From an uncultured Rikenellaceae bacterium (GTDB lineage: Bacteria; Bacteroidota; Bacteroidia; Bacteroidales; Rikenellaceae): a stretch of DNA of 64,000 nucleotides. This document shows, in pieces, positions 1-8,406 of this stretch (the first letter of the stretch is position 1; the number at the start of each line of letters is the position of its first letter). The translations under genes and the position numbers were made by a program. Under the pieces are notes generated by a model. It ran no database searches. It saw nothing but the letters and a program-made list of their open reading frames with translations, and was not told the origin of the DNA. The stretch is taken from positions 95,072 to 159,071 of the forward strand of contig CAJTLO010000006.1 of NCBI GenBank assembly GCA_910577285.1, in the 5' to 3' direction.

Positions 1-329
1 TGGGCGATGTGGAGAACGCATACGGCGATGGCCTCAAGAGCGTCAACGAAGAGATCGCCGCGGCGCAGAAGCAGCGGTCCAATCTCGAGGAGTTGATCAA
101 GGATAAGAAGGAGGCCGACCTGACCGAGGAGGAGAAGCAACAGCGCGACGACCTTACCGGGCGTGTGGACGAGTTGCGTGCGCAGCGGGCAGCCCGGCTG
201 AAGGAGATAGGTGAGGGGAACGAGCTGGTGAAACAGTTGATCGACCTGGCACTGCTCGCCAACGGCATGCTGAAGGGCGAACAGCTTACTGATTTCATTA
301 AGCGGAGCGTGGCGCTTATCGGAAAGTAG
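1..329 (+). CDS. htpG: Chaperone protein HtpG (Hsp90), C-terminal end, partial
   Basis: The reading frame is open from the left edge of the window, so the gene begins outside it; the GTG at 9 is not a convincing start. About 108 residues remain. They contain a highly charged coiled-coil stretch rich in Lys, Glu and Asp, followed by a segment VKQLIDLALLANGMLKGEQL and a final FIKRS motif. Bacteroidota HtpG proteins carry this charged insert and end with a very similar dimerization segment, as recalled from family knowledge. The protein is an ATP-dependent cytosolic folding chaperone; only part of the C-terminal dimerization domain is visible here. A strong terminator follows directly. Confidence 0.85.
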   Translation, partial: GDVENAYGDGLKSVNEEIAAAQKQRSNLEELIKDKKEADLTEEEKQQRDDLTGRVDELRAQRAARLKEIGEGNELVKQLIDLALLANGMLKGEQLTDFIKRSVALIGK

Positions 330-350
330 AACGGTAGGTGGTTCCGGTTA

Positions 351-382
351 TCCCGCGGAGAATCTCTCCGCGGGATTTTTTT
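351..382 (+). terminator. Rho-independent terminator of htpG
   Basis: A perfect 10-bp stem (TCCCGCGGAG paired with CTCCGCGGGA) with a 5-base loop is followed by seven T, 21 bases after the htpG stop codon. Confidence 0.9.
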
Positions 383-713
383 ATGCGACCGCTTCGGTAA
401 CCGGACGTATCGGTCTCCTTCGGGGGGAGGACGGCTCGGGAGATGAATCGCCGGACGCTATTCGGCCGGCTCGGTGTGTGTCGGGCGGGTCGGAGGATGG
501 ATGCTTCAGGAGAATTGCCGGAGTTTGCATGGGTCGGATTGCATTGACCGGATTGCGCGGGACGGCAGGAGGGAGCGGTGGAGAGCGGCCGGGCTTCCTC
601 GGCTGTCGGGGCTGCCGTGTCGGGAGCGGGACGGGCGGCGGTACCGGCACATCATGAAGCGGGAAGGGGCGGCAGAGGAGGCCGGTGTCGGGGCAAGGTG
701 CGGTATGGAAATG
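383..713. other. Intergenic region, no gene seen
   Basis: About 330 GC-rich bases between the htpG terminator and the hairpin downstream of panB. Open frames here run antisense or out of frame and have no recognisable domain, so nothing is called. Confidence 0.6.
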
Positions 714-749
714 ACGCGAGCCGGCCCGAAGGCCGGCTCGCGTCGTTTT
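714..749. terminator. Hairpin downstream of panB, probably a bidirectional terminator
   Basis: A perfect 13-bp stem (714-726 with 731-743) closes on a CGAA loop (TTCG on the minus strand). On the plus strand it is followed by CGTTTT, on the minus strand only by a weak ATTT. It lies about 70 bases past the panB stop codon. Confidence 0.65.
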
Positions 750-818
750 GATGAAAACGAAAGAACGGACATGCTCTTGCCGCAGGGGGCCGCATGCGCA
801 ATGCGCCGTTCGTCCGGA

Positions 819-1634
819 TCAGTATTGTTCCTTTTCGCTGGGGAAGTCGCCACTCTTCACGTCGCGGATGTAGTGGCCGAATGCCTCCGACATCGTGTCG
901 CTGAGGTTGGCGTACCGCCTCAGGAAGCGGGGCGAGAACTCGCTGTTGATGCCGAGCATGTCGTGCGTTACGAGTACCTGCCCGTCCACGTATCCCCCGG
1001 CGCCTATTCCGATGATCGGAATGGTGAGTTCGGCGGCGACGCGCCCGGCCAGTTGCGCCGGTATCTTTTCGAGGACGATGCCGAAACACCCCGCCTCTTC
1101 CAGCAGGTGGGCGTCCTGGATGAGTTTCTGCGCTTCGGCCTCCTCTTTGGCCCGCACGTTGTAGGTCCCGTATTTGTGGATCGACTGCGGCGTGAGGCCC
1201 AGATGCCCCATGACGGGGATGCCCGCGCTCAGAATCCGGTCCACCGATTCGAGGATCTCTTTGCCGCCTTCGAGTTTCACGGCGCCCGCTTCGGTCTCTT
1301 TCATGATGCGGACCGCCGAGCAGAGCGCCTCCTTGGAGTTTCCCTGGTAGGTGCCGAAAGGCAGGTCCACCAGGACCAGCGCCCGTTTGACTGCCCGGGT
1401 GACCGACTGGGCGTGGTATATCATGTTGTCGAGGGTCATGGGGACGGTCGTTTCGTATCCCGCCATGACGTTGGCTGCCGAATCGCCGACCAGGATCACA
1501 TCGATTCCGGCCCTGTCGAGAATGCGGGCCATGGTGTAGTCGTATGCCGTCAGCATGGTGATCTTCTCGCCGCGGCTTTTCATTTCGGCGAGTCGCAGCG
1601 TGGTGACCGGCCTGAGGGTTCCTTCGGTGGACAT
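819..1634 (-). CDS. panB: 3-methyl-2-oxobutanoate hydroxymethyltransferase (ketopantoate synthesis)
   Basis: PanB transfers a hydroxymethyl group from 5,10-methylenetetrahydrofolate to 2-oxoisovalerate, the first committed step of pantothenate and CoA synthesis, in the cytosol. The 271-residue protein has the expected landmarks in order: MLTAYDY near the N-terminus, VGDSAANVMAGY with the metal-binding Asp, VKLEGG, MGHLGLTPQS, and IGIGAGGYVDGQVLV near the C-terminus. The frame is open to an upstream ATG at 1691, but the ATG at 1634 is preceded by AAAGGAA and gives the normal family N-terminus, so it is preferred. It lies 53 bases downstream of the methylase gene on the same strand and may be co-transcribed with it. 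Confidence 0.95.
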   Translation of the reverse strand: MSTEGTLRPVTTLRLAEMKSRGEKITMLTAYDYTMARILDRAGIDVILVGDSAANVMAGYETTVPMTLDNMIYHAQSVTRAVKRALVLVDLPFGTYQGNSKEALCSAVRIMKETEAGAVKLEGGKEILESVDRILSAGIPVMGHLGLTPQSIHKYGTYNVRAKEEAEAQKLIQDAHLLEEAGCFGIVLEKIPAQLAGRVAAELTIPIIGIGAGGYVDGQVLVTHDMLGINSEFSPRFLRRYANLSDTMSEAFGHYIRDVKSGDFPSEKEQY

Positions 1635-1687
1635 GGTTCCTTTGGATGAACGGTTTGGATTATGCCCGGCAAAGATAGGCGACTTTT

Positions 1688-2245
1688 TCATACGGTTTCA
1701 CCCGCGACGCTTTTTTCGGAGAGATATTGGGCGAACAGATGCCAGAGTACCGCACCGCCGGCCACCGATACGTTCAGCGAATGTTTCGTGCCTGCCTGCG
1801 GAATCTCAATCGCGCCGTCGCACATGTCGGCCGCCTCCTGCGCAACGCCTTCCACCTCGTTGCCGAAAACGAGGGCGTAGCGCTTGTCGGGTGCCGGACG
1901 GAACTCCTGCAGCATGACGGCGCTTTCGGCCTGCTCGACGGCGAGCAGCGTGTAGCCTTCGCTTCTGAGTGCGGCCAAGGCCTGTAGGGTATCGTCGAAA
2001 TATCGCCACGCGACGGTATGTTCGGCTCCGAGGGCCGTCTTGTGCAGTTCGCGCGAGGGGGGAGTACCCGTTATTCCGCACAGCAACAACCGTTCGACGG
2101 CAAACGCGTCGCACGTGCGGAAGAAGGAGCCTACGTTGTTCAGGCTCCGTATGTTGTCCAGTACCACCGTCACGGGCATCTTGCGCATGCGGGCATATGC
2201 TTCGGCTGTGGGACGGTGCAGCTCTTCGTTGGTCGTTTTTTTCAT
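1688..2245 (-). CDS. SpoU/TrmH family RNA 2'-O-ribose methyltransferase
   Basis: This 185-residue protein shows the three SpoU family motifs: LDNIRSLNNVGSFFRTCDAF (motif 1), LVFGNEVEGV (motif 2) and IPQAGTKHSLNVSVAGGAVLW-like motif 3 (residues about 148-168, split here only by description). Such enzymes form a trefoil knot and methylate a ribose in tRNA or rRNA using S-adenosylmethionine. The target cannot be told from sequence; short single-domain members include tRNA methylases. The start at 2245 is taken because family homology begins there, although the frame is open for far longer upstream. The leader is a run of A with no Shine-Dalgarno, as is usual in Bacteroidota. Confidence 0.9.
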   Translation of the reverse strand: MKKTTNEELHRPTAEAYARMRKMPVTVVLDNIRSLNNVGSFFRTCDAFAVERLLLCGITGTPPSRELHKTALGAEHTVAWRYFDDTLQALAALRSEGYTLLAVEQAESAVMLQEFRPAPDKRYALVFGNEVEGVAQEAADMCDGAIEIPQAGTKHSLNVSVAGGAVLWHLFAQYLSEKSVAGETV

Positions 2246-2593
2246 TTTTTTTGTCTTTTTTTGCCGGTCGCCCGCTCGGGAGCGGGACGGAGGGGGTTCA
2301 CCGAGCCGGAAAAAAGAGTAAATTTGTTTTACCGGATCGCGGGCGTGCAGGTGCGTACCCCGATGCGAAATTACGAAAATATTGCATTTGCGCGGGGTAG
2401 ACCGGCGCACGGGTGAGGCAATTGCCGCCAGAGCCCGTCCCGTTCGCTGCCGGAAAGGGCGGCGGACCGCCCCGAAATGCCCCGGGCGGTATTTCGGCAG
2501 CCCCGGAGCACCTGTCGCGGCAGGGGCCGGTCCGGCGGAGATTACGGAAGAGAGTTCACTGAAATATTTCAATAACATTAAAAGAAACTGCTT
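2246..2593. other. Divergent intergenic region between the methylase and hppA
   Basis: About 350 bases hold the upstream regions of two divergently transcribed genes. A TAAATTTG box at 2319-2326 on the plus strand matches the Bacteroidota -7 consensus but has no clear partner upstream and lies far from hppA. Nothing else is recognised. Confidence 0.4.
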
Positions 2594-4807
2594 ATGGGGA
2601 ACACACCGACAATTTTTTGGTTGATACCGACCGCCGCGTTGATCGCACTGCTTTTCGCCTGGTATTTTTTCAGGCAGATGAAGCGGCAGAGCGAGGGAAC
2701 GCCTCGCATGAAGGAGATCGCACAGTATGTGCGCGAAGGGGCGATGGCCTATCTCCGGCAGCAGTATAAGGTGGTCGTGATCGTCTTTATCGTACTCGCC
2801 CTCTTTTTTGCATGGCTCGCGTTCGGGCTCGGGGTGCAGAACAAATGGGTACCGTTCGCTTTTCTCACGGGCGGTTTGTTTTCGGGCCTTGCCGGCTTTA
2901 TCGGCATGAAGACGGCCACCTACGCTTCGTCCAGGACGGCCCATGCGGCCAACCAGTCGCTCAACCGGGGGCTGCAGGTGGCGTTCCGCAGCGGTGCGGT
3001 GATGGGGCTGGTGGTCGTGGGGCTCGGCCTGCTCGACATTTCGTTGTGGTACGTGGTGTTGAATTACTTCGTCGATACGGAGGGTCCGCAGAAACTGGTG
3101 GTGATGACCACGACGATGCTGACTTTCGGTATGGGCGCCTCCACCCAGGCGTTGTTCGCCCGTGTGGGCGGCGGTATCTACACCAAGGCGGCCGATGTGG
3201 GTGCCGACCTGGTGGGGAAGGTCGAAGCGGGTATCCCGGAAGACGATCCGCGCAATCCGGCCACGATAGCCGACAACGTGGGAGATAACGTGGGCGACGT
3301 GGCAGGTATGGGTGCCGACCTCTATGAAAGTTACTGCGGTTCCATTCTCGCTACCGCCGCGCTGGGTTCGGCGGCTTTCGTGCTCGATCCGGCGGTACAG
3401 GTGAAGGCCGTGCTCGCCCCCATGCTCATTGCCGCGGTGGGCATCGTTCTCTCCGTGATCGGTATCTTCACCATCCGCACCAAAGAGGGGGCTTCGATGA
3501 AGCAACTCCTTCGCTCGCTCGGCTTCGGCGTGAATCTCAGTGCGGTGCTGATCGCCGTCGCATCGTTCGTCATCCTCTATCTGCTCGGCATGCCGGGGTG
3601 GGCATGGCTCGCCGGTTCGGTGGTGATCGGGCTGGTGGCGGGCGTGATCATAGGGCAGGCCACGGAGTACTACACTTCCCACTCCTATAAACCTACCCGC
3701 AAGATCGCGCAGAGCGCCGAAACGGGACCTGCGACCGTCATCATCTCCGGAATCGGCATGGGGATGATATCCACGGCCATACCGGTGATAACGATATGTC
3801 TTGCCATCGTGCTTTCGTTCTTGTGCGCCATTCGGTTCGACGTGGCCGATATGCTGACGGCGGGCAACCTTCAGACCGGGCTCTACGGCATAGCGATCGC
3901 TGCGGTGGGCATGCTCTCCACGCTGGGCATCACGCTGGCTACCGATGCCTACGGGCCGATAGCCGACAATGCCGGCGGGAACGCCCAGATGGCCGGTCTG
4001 GGCGAGGAGGTGCGCCGGAGGACCGATGCGCTCGACGCGCTCGGCAATACCACGGCGGCCACCGGCAAGGGCTTCGCGATAGGTTCGGCGGCGCTGACCG
4101 CCTTGGCACTGCTGGCTTCCTACATCGAGGAGATAAGGATCGGATTCGCGCACCTGGGGCAGACGACCTTTACCCTTTCCGACGGTGCGGTGGTGACGAT
4201 AGCCGACGCCTCGATGCTCGATTTCATGGATTATTTCCAGGTGAATCTCATGAACCCGAAGGTGCTCGTGGGCGTATTCGTGGGGGCGATGATGGCCTTC
4301 CTCTTCTGCGGACTCACGATGAATGCCGTGGGGCGTGCCGCGCAGAGCATGGTGGGCGAGGTGCGCCGTCAGTTCCGGGAGATCAAGGGAATTCTCACGG
4401 GCGATGCGACGCCCGATTATGCCCGTTGCGTGGCCATATCCACCAAGGGGGCTCAGCGGGAGATGCTCTTCCCGTCGGTGCTGGCGATCCTGGTTCCCGT
4501 GGCCATGGGACTCGTCTTCGGCGTGGCCGGTGTGATCGGACTGTTGGTAGGTGCGCTCGGAGCCGGTTTCGTACTGGCCATTTTCATGGCCAATTCGGGC
4601 GGTGCGTGGGACAATGCCAAGAAATATGTGGAAGAGGGCAGCATGGGCGGCAAGGGTTCCGATGCCCATAAGGCCACGGTAGTGGGCGATACCGTCGGCG
4701 ATCCCTTCAAGGATACGTCGGGACCGTCGCTCAACATTCTGATCAAGCTCATGAGCATGGTCTCCATCGTGATGGCGGGACTTACCATCGCCTATAGCAT
4801 CTTCTGA
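2594..4807 (+). CDS. hppA: K+-dependent membrane-bound pyrophosphatase (Na+ and/or H+ pump)
   Basis: The 737-residue protein hydrolyses pyrophosphate and pumps cations across the inner membrane. It has about 16 hydrophobic segments and the signature metal and pyrophosphate sites: DVGADLVGKVEAGIPEDDPR, NPATIADNVGDNVGDVAGMG with GADLYESY, and the C-terminal acidic/Lys repeats (GGAWDNAKKYVEEG, KATVVGDTVGDPFKDTSGP). The sequence GNTTAATGKG has Ala where K+-independent enzymes carry Lys, so it should need K+. K+-dependent members from Bacteroides pump Na+, some also H+; which applies here cannot be decided by eye. It is a single gene with its own terminator. Confidence in the family is very high. 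Confidence 0.97.
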   Translation: MGNTPTIFWLIPTAALIALLFAWYFFRQMKRQSEGTPRMKEIAQYVREGAMAYLRQQYKVVVIVFIVLALFFAWLAFGLGVQNKWVPFAFLTGGLFSGLAGFIGMKTATYASSRTAHAANQSLNRGLQVAFRSGAVMGLVVVGLGLLDISLWYVVLNYFVDTEGPQKLVVMTTTMLTFGMGASTQALFARVGGGIYTKAADVGADLVGKVEAGIPEDDPRNPATIADNVGDNVGDVAGMGADLYESYCGSILATAALGSAAFVLDPAVQVKAVLAPMLIAAVGIVLSVIGIFTIRTKEGASMKQLLRSLGFGVNLSAVLIAVASFVILYLLGMPGWAWLAGSVVIGLVAGVIIGQATEYYTSHSYKPTRKIAQSAETGPATVIISGIGMGMISTAIPVITICLAIVLSFLCAIRFDVADMLTAGNLQTGLYGIAIAAVGMLSTLGITLATDAYGPIADNAGGNAQMAGLGEEVRRRTDALDALGNTTAATGKGFAIGSAALTALALLASYIEEIRIGFAHLGQTTFTLSDGAVVTIADASMLDFMDYFQVNLMNPKVLVGVFVGAMMAFLFCGLTMNAVGRAAQSMVGEVRRQFREIKGILTGDATPDYARCVAISTKGAQREMLFPSVLAILVPVAMGLVFGVAGVIGLLVGALGAGFVLAIFMANSGGAWDNAKKYVEEGSMGGKGSDAHKATVVGDTVGDPFKDTSGPSLNILIKLMSMVSIVMAGLTIAYSIF

Positions 4808-4829
4808 TCGGATCTTCCGATACCACAGG

Positions 4830-4862
4830 GTGCCCGGTGCGGATTCCGCACCGGGCACTTTT
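4830..4862 (+). terminator. Rho-independent terminator of hppA
   Basis: A perfect 13-bp GC-rich stem (4830-4842 with 4846-4858) with a 3-base loop is followed by TTTT, 22 bases after the hppA stop. Confidence 0.9.
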
Positions 4863-4941
4863 CGTTTCCCGGACGAGGGGAGGGGGCCTGTTCTCCGGAC
4901 AAGGCGAGGGGGCGGGCGAGCTCTTCGGGGACTTTGGCATG

Positions 4942-4978
4942 AATAATGGGGTATTGTTGCCCCATTATTATATATTTG
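4942..4978 (+). promoter_or_regulatory. Promoter with a 10-bp inverted repeat abutting the -7 box
   Basis: AATAATGGGG (4942-4951) and CCCCATTATT (4960-4969) form a perfect inverted repeat with an 8-base spacer. One base later comes TATATTTG (4971-4978), a match to the Bacteroidota -7 box, 30 bases before the next start codon. The repeat covers the region where a -33 element should lie, as an operator would. It lacks a T-run, so it is not a terminator. Confidence 0.6.
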
Positions 4979-5008
4979 CAAAAGAAATAAAAACAAGCTT
5001 TTCTGAAG

Positions 5009-6091
5009 ATGGGATATCTGCGTGTCGCCGCGGTGTGTGCCGCGTTGCTCTTTTGCTGGACCACGGCGTCGGCCCAGCGTTTTCTGTGGAACGTCGATTT
5101 CGACTTCAAGTTCGACAATAAAGAGTATGCCGATGTGGAACACGATGTCTCCACGACCAATTTTTCGGCGCGGCTGACTCCGCAGATAGGACTCGGCTGG
5201 GGGCGCGGAAACGCCCTGATGGTGGGCGTGGACTTCAAGAACGACATGGGGAAGGATTCCTATGTGGCCCGCGAGATGATCGTCTATTACAAATATGCCG
5301 ATGAGCGTTTCGGCGTCTATTTCGGTCGGTTTCCCCGCAAGAATCTCATCGGTACCTACTCCAATGCGTTTTTCAGCGACTATGTCACCTACTACGACAG
5401 CAACCTGGACGGGTTCATGGGGCAGTATATCGCCGATCACGGCTACGTGGAGCTGGTGTTGGACTGGAACAGCATGCTCGTGAAGGACCAGCGCGAGAAG
5501 TTCAGCATCTTTTCGGCCGGCCGGTTGCATTACGGCGGCTTCTATGGCGGATACAATGCGCGGATGTACCACCATGCCGGTAGCGAAACGGTGCGGGGCG
5601 TAGTGGACAACATCCTCATCTATCCCTTTGCCGGGGCCGATTTCTCCAAATACCTGCCGCAATTCTCGGCGTTGTACCTGCAGGTGGGATGGCTACAGAC
5701 CTTCCAGAACGACCGCGCCTATGTGGGACGGTATGTCACGCCGGGCGGTATTCAGTTGGAGGCGTGTGCGGAACGTTGGGGATTCGGTATCTATAATACG
5801 CTCTACCTCGGAGGCAATCTGATGCCTTATTACGAGAGTACGGTGGCGGGACAGCCGGCCTACGGGCCGGGACTCTACTCCGGAGAGCCGTTCTACCGGA
5901 CGGACAAGGGGATTTACGATCGGTTGGAGGTCTATTGGAAACACAAGTTCGGTTCCGACATAGCGTTGAAGGTTTCGGCCGTGCAGCACTACGACGGCGA
6001 CGGATGGGGATGGCAGCAAAAGCTGGAGTTGCAGGTCTATCTCTCCGACCGGATGTTCAAGTCGTTCAGGAAACCGGTCGAGGAGGAGTAG
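5009..6091 (+). CDS. Outer-membrane beta-barrel (porin-like) protein, unknown substrate
   Basis: The 360-residue protein starts with a signal peptide (hydrophobic core AAVCAALLFCWTTASA, cleavage expected before QRFLW). The mature part is made of alternating polar and aromatic strands typical of an outer-membrane barrel, for example RFGVYFGRFPRKN, YVELVLDWNSM and AERWGFGIYNTLYL. It ends in a short hydrophilic tail (FRKPVEEE) instead of the usual terminal Phe. Related proteins are common in Bacteroidota and annotated only as hypothetical or porin-like; I recognise no ligand motif. It stands alone behind its own promoter with a possible operator, so its expression is probably controlled. Gene call is firm, function open. 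Confidence 0.8.
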   Translation: MGYLRVAAVCAALLFCWTTASAQRFLWNVDFDFKFDNKEYADVEHDVSTTNFSARLTPQIGLGWGRGNALMVGVDFKNDMGKDSYVAREMIVYYKYADERFGVYFGRFPRKNLIGTYSNAFFSDYVTYYDSNLDGFMGQYIADHGYVELVLDWNSMLVKDQREKFSIFSAGRLHYGGFYGGYNARMYHHAGSETVRGVVDNILIYPFAGADFSKYLPQFSALYLQVGWLQTFQNDRAYVGRYVTPGGIQLEACAERWGFGIYNTLYLGGNLMPYYESTVAGQPAYGPGLYSGEPFYRTDKGIYDRLEVYWKHKFGSDIALKVSAVQHYDGDGWGWQQKLELQVYLSDRMFKSFRKPVEEE

Positions 6092-6130
6092 GCGCCGGTC
6101 GAGGAGGAAAACGGACGGGGTGCACGCGGA

Positions 6131-6690
6131 TTGCCGGGTGCGCCCCGTTCGTTTCGTGAGGTGCAGCTCCGTGCGATGGGAACTGTCCTGCGGATGCCTT
6201 TTCCGTCATGTAGCAGGACGAAGGGGGCATCGGAGGTGGTTGCGGCGCGGTAGCGTTCGGCGCGTCGGAGGGGCGTGTAGGTCTTCGCGGCCGGTGTAAC
6301 TTGCGGCATCGGCCGGAATCGGTGCGGGGACGTGGTTGCCGGGTGTGCCCCGTTCGTTTCGTGAGGTGCAGCTCCGTGCGATGGGAACTGTCCTGCGGAT
6401 GCCTTTTCCGTCATGTAGCAGGACGAAGGGGGCATCGGAGGTGGTTGCGGCGCGGTAGCGTTCGGCGCGTCGGAGGGGCGTGTAGGTCTTCGCGGCCGGT
6501 GTAACTTGCGGCATCGGCCGGAATCGGTGCGGGGACGTGGTTGCCGGGTGTGCCCCGTTCGTTTCGTGAGGTGCAGCTCCGTGCGATGGAACCTGTCCTG
6601 CGGGTGTCCGTTTTCTATACATGTAGCAGGACGAAGGGGGCATCGGAAGTGCTGCGACGCGGTAGCGTTCGGCTCTTGCACCGAACGTTC
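6131..6690. repeat. 205-bp tandem repeat, two near-identical copies and one diverged partial copy
   Basis: Unit 1 spans 6131-6335 and unit 2 spans 6336-6540; they differ at very few positions (for example GGGTGCGCC versus GGGTGTGCC). Unit 3 starts at 6541 with the same sequence but diverges after about 50 bases and fades near 6690. The period of 205 is not a multiple of 3, so the reading frames on either strand change from unit to unit, which argues against coding. Each unit contains GTCCTGC about 20 bases before GCAGGAC, and GGATGCC before GGCATC, giving two overlapping, mutually exclusive hairpins. Confidence 0.9.
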
Positions 6691-6811
6691 CTTTCTTCTG
6701 CGACTCGTTTATGCTTGATTTCCTTTCCCGTCCGCTTCCCTTGCGTTTTTCGTCGCGTCCGCACTCTGTTCGTGTTGTCCCTCGTTTCCTGTCCGGTTCT
6801 GTCTTTATATG

Positions 6812-6858
6812 TTCTTTCTTTCTTTCTTTCTTCCTTCCTTCCTTCCTTCCTTCCTTCC
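6812..6858. repeat. Tetranucleotide microsatellite (TTTC)n(TTCC)n
   Basis: A 47-base pure pyrimidine tract on the plus strand made of about four TTTC units followed by seven TTCC units. It lies between the 205-bp repeats and the secG terminator, with no convincing gene over it. Confidence 0.95.
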
Positions 6859-6934
6859 CGAGAAAATCTCCCCTGCAATGTCCCGGGGCAAAGAATGATG
6901 GGGTCCGCGAGCGGGAGCGGGAGCAGGATGTGAA

Positions 6935-6966
6935 CAAATAAAAAAGCCCGGAACAGGGTTCCGGGC
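6935..6966 (-). terminator. Rho-independent terminator of the secG operon
   Basis: On the minus strand a 9-bp stem (GCCCGGAAC with GTTCCGGGC, 6946-6966) with a 3-base loop is followed by TTTTTATTT, 21 bases past the secG stop. Confidence 0.9.
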
Positions 6967-6987
6967 CGAACGTCTTTGCGGGCGGTC

Positions 6988-7341
6988 TTACTCTGCCGTT
7001 TCGGCAGCAGCCTCTTCGGCAACCGGTGCTACGGGAGCGACCGTGTTGGGAAGTGCGATCTCCCTTTCGGTAGTTACCTGTTCGAGTACTTTGTCGCCGG
7101 CACCCAGTGCGCTCCTCCGGTGCGAGGACATGGCGATGGAGGCGAGCAGGCTCAGCACTACGATGGCGATGGCGAGTGTCCAGGTCGAACGTTCGAGGAA
7201 GTCGGCCGTCTGACGGACGCCCATCACCTGATTGGATGCACCGAAGTTGGCGGCCATACCGCCTTTGGGGTTTTGTGCAAGTACGGCGAGCACCAGGAGG
7301 ATGCTCGCGATTATAATCAGTACGATTAAAAAGATGTACAT
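6988..7341 (-). CDS. secG: Preprotein translocase subunit SecG
   Basis: SecG is the small accessory subunit of the SecYEG channel in the inner membrane. The 117-residue protein has two transmembrane helices (residues about 2-22 and 53-73) separated by the family loop LAQNPKGGMAANFGASN, with the conserved Gly-Gly and Asn. An Ala/Glu-rich C-terminal tail of about 30 residues extends beyond the usual length. It is the last gene of a minus-strand set with the TPR protein, lptE and the sigma-54 activator, an arrangement I know from other Bacteroidota. Confidence 0.93.
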   Translation of the reverse strand: MYIFLIVLIIIASILLVLAVLAQNPKGGMAANFGASNQVMGVRQTADFLERSTWTLAIAIVVLSLLASIAMSSHRRSALGAGDKVLEQVTTEREIALPNTVAPVAPVAEEAAAETAE

Positions 7342-7366
7342 TGTGGAGTTATTGTTTTAGTTATTC

Positions 7367-7873
7367 TTATTTTTCGTTCTTCCGGCAGTCGCTCCCGGCA
7401 GGTTCCTTGGCCGAGGCCATTGCAATAATCTCGGCAAAATAAACACTTTTTTCCGGATTTAACAAACTTAATCTTCTATATATTTCGATTGCCGGACCCG
7501 TCATTCCCTGTGCCAGGTAGATGGCGGCCAACTCCTCCGTCAGCAGGTCGTCGGAGGGAAGCCCGTCGGTCTGCGGGTCGGGAAGTTCTTCGGGGGTGTG
7601 TGCGTTCGCCGTGATTCGGTGTTCGCCCGAGCGCATGAATTCGTCGATGATGTCGAATGTGTCGTCCTGTACGGGAGGCGGAGCGGGAAGTTCCGCCTCA
7701 TTCTCCCGGCAGACGGGACGTACGATCGTCGGACGGTAGCGCGACAGGATAGCCAAGCGTGCGGGCAGCGGTTGGTCGGCCCGATGAAGCTCCAGCAGCG
7801 GTATGTCGAACCACGGGAACCAGTTCAGCAATTCCCGTGCATCATGCGGTGCGGTGTTTGTGGGTGAGGTCAT
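7367..7873 (-). CDS. Conserved Bacteroidota TPR-like protein between lptE and secG
   Basis: The 168-residue protein has no signal peptide or membrane segment. Its central part FDIIDEFMRSGEHRI and C-terminal part LTEELAAIYLAQGMTGPAIEIYRRLSLLNPEKSVYF resemble a single tetratricopeptide-like helical hairpin pair; the spacing of Ala, Tyr, Gly and Pro fits that repeat. Homologous small proteins occupy the same place between lptE and secG in many Bacteroidota, suggesting a link to envelope assembly, but no function is known to me. It ends 25 bases upstream of secG. The N-terminal third is poorly conserved in character and Pro-rich. Confidence 0.75.
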   Translation of the reverse strand: MTSPTNTAPHDARELLNWFPWFDIPLLELHRADQPLPARLAILSRYRPTIVRPVCRENEAELPAPPPVQDDTFDIIDEFMRSGEHRITANAHTPEELPDPQTDGLPSDDLLTEELAAIYLAQGMTGPAIEIYRRLSLLNPEKSVYFAEIIAMASAKEPAGSDCRKNEK

Positions 7874-7893
7874 GTATGTGCTCCGTTACGGGT

Positions 7894-8406
7894 TTACCAG
7901 TTGGCTACCGCCGCGTTGAAGATGTCGTCCACCAGTTGCGACACCAGTTCGGGAATCAGTGCGCCCTCCACCGAAGAGAGGTCGCTCGAGGAGGGGTACT
8001 GCTGGAACGCCGAGAACGACTTGTTGAAATCGAAGGTGGGGTCGATCCGGTTCGTGAATTTCACTTTGACGGTAATCGTCAGACGGTTTTCGGCGGCCAC
8101 GTCGTTGCTGGTCACCGCAACGGGTTGTACCGAGTAGTTCGTGATCTCCCCTTCGAAGGCGAGGTCGCCGTTTTCGGGTACGAGTTCCAGTTTCGTTTGG
8201 TTGGTGAAACGTGTCTGTAGTTCGTCGGTAAGCGTTGCGCTCAGCGTGGGCGATACGAGCGTGGCATTGTTGGGGAAGTAGGGGATGCTCACGGTCTTGG
8301 CATTGGCCGGGATGGAGGCTCCGGAGAGGGAGTAGGTGACTTTGCATCCGACCAGGACCCCTGCGGCCAGGCTGGCGATTGCGATTGCGAAACGTTTAAT
8401 ATTCAT
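7894..8406 (-). CDS. lptE: LptE-like lipoprotein of the LPS transport system
   Basis: LptE plugs the LptD barrel at the outer membrane and helps insert lipopolysaccharide. The 170-residue protein has a lipoprotein signal with lipobox LVGC (Cys 21), followed by the family pattern VTYSLSGASIP, KTVSIPYFPNNA and LTDELQTRFTNQTKLELV, and ends with VSQLVDDIFNAAVANW. The start at 8406 gives a proper signal peptide; the longer frame upstream does not. Its start overlaps the end of the sigma-54 activator by 11 bases, so the two are translationally linked. The low sequence conservation of LptE makes the name family-based rather than certain. Confidence 0.85.
   Translation of the reverse strand: MNIKRFAIAIASLAAGVLVGCKVTYSLSGASIPANAKTVSIPYFPNNATLVSPTLSATLTDELQTRFTNQTKLELVPENGDLAFEGEITNYSVQPVAVTSNDVAAENRLTITVKVKFTNRIDPTFDFNKSFSAFQQYPSSSDLSSVEGALIPELVSQLVDDIFNAAVANW

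Noticed and set aside
2246..5662. Minus-strand open frame of over 1,100 codons continuing upstream of the SpoU methylase
   Set aside because: It is antisense to the well-supported hppA gene and the barrel protein, has a His/Arg-rich composition typical of shadow frames in GC-rich DNA, and no homology; the methylase start is fixed at 2245.
6037..6937. Minus-strand frames through the 205-bp repeats and the microsatellite
   Set aside because: Repeat period is not a multiple of three, so the same DNA is read in different frames; no start signals or homology.
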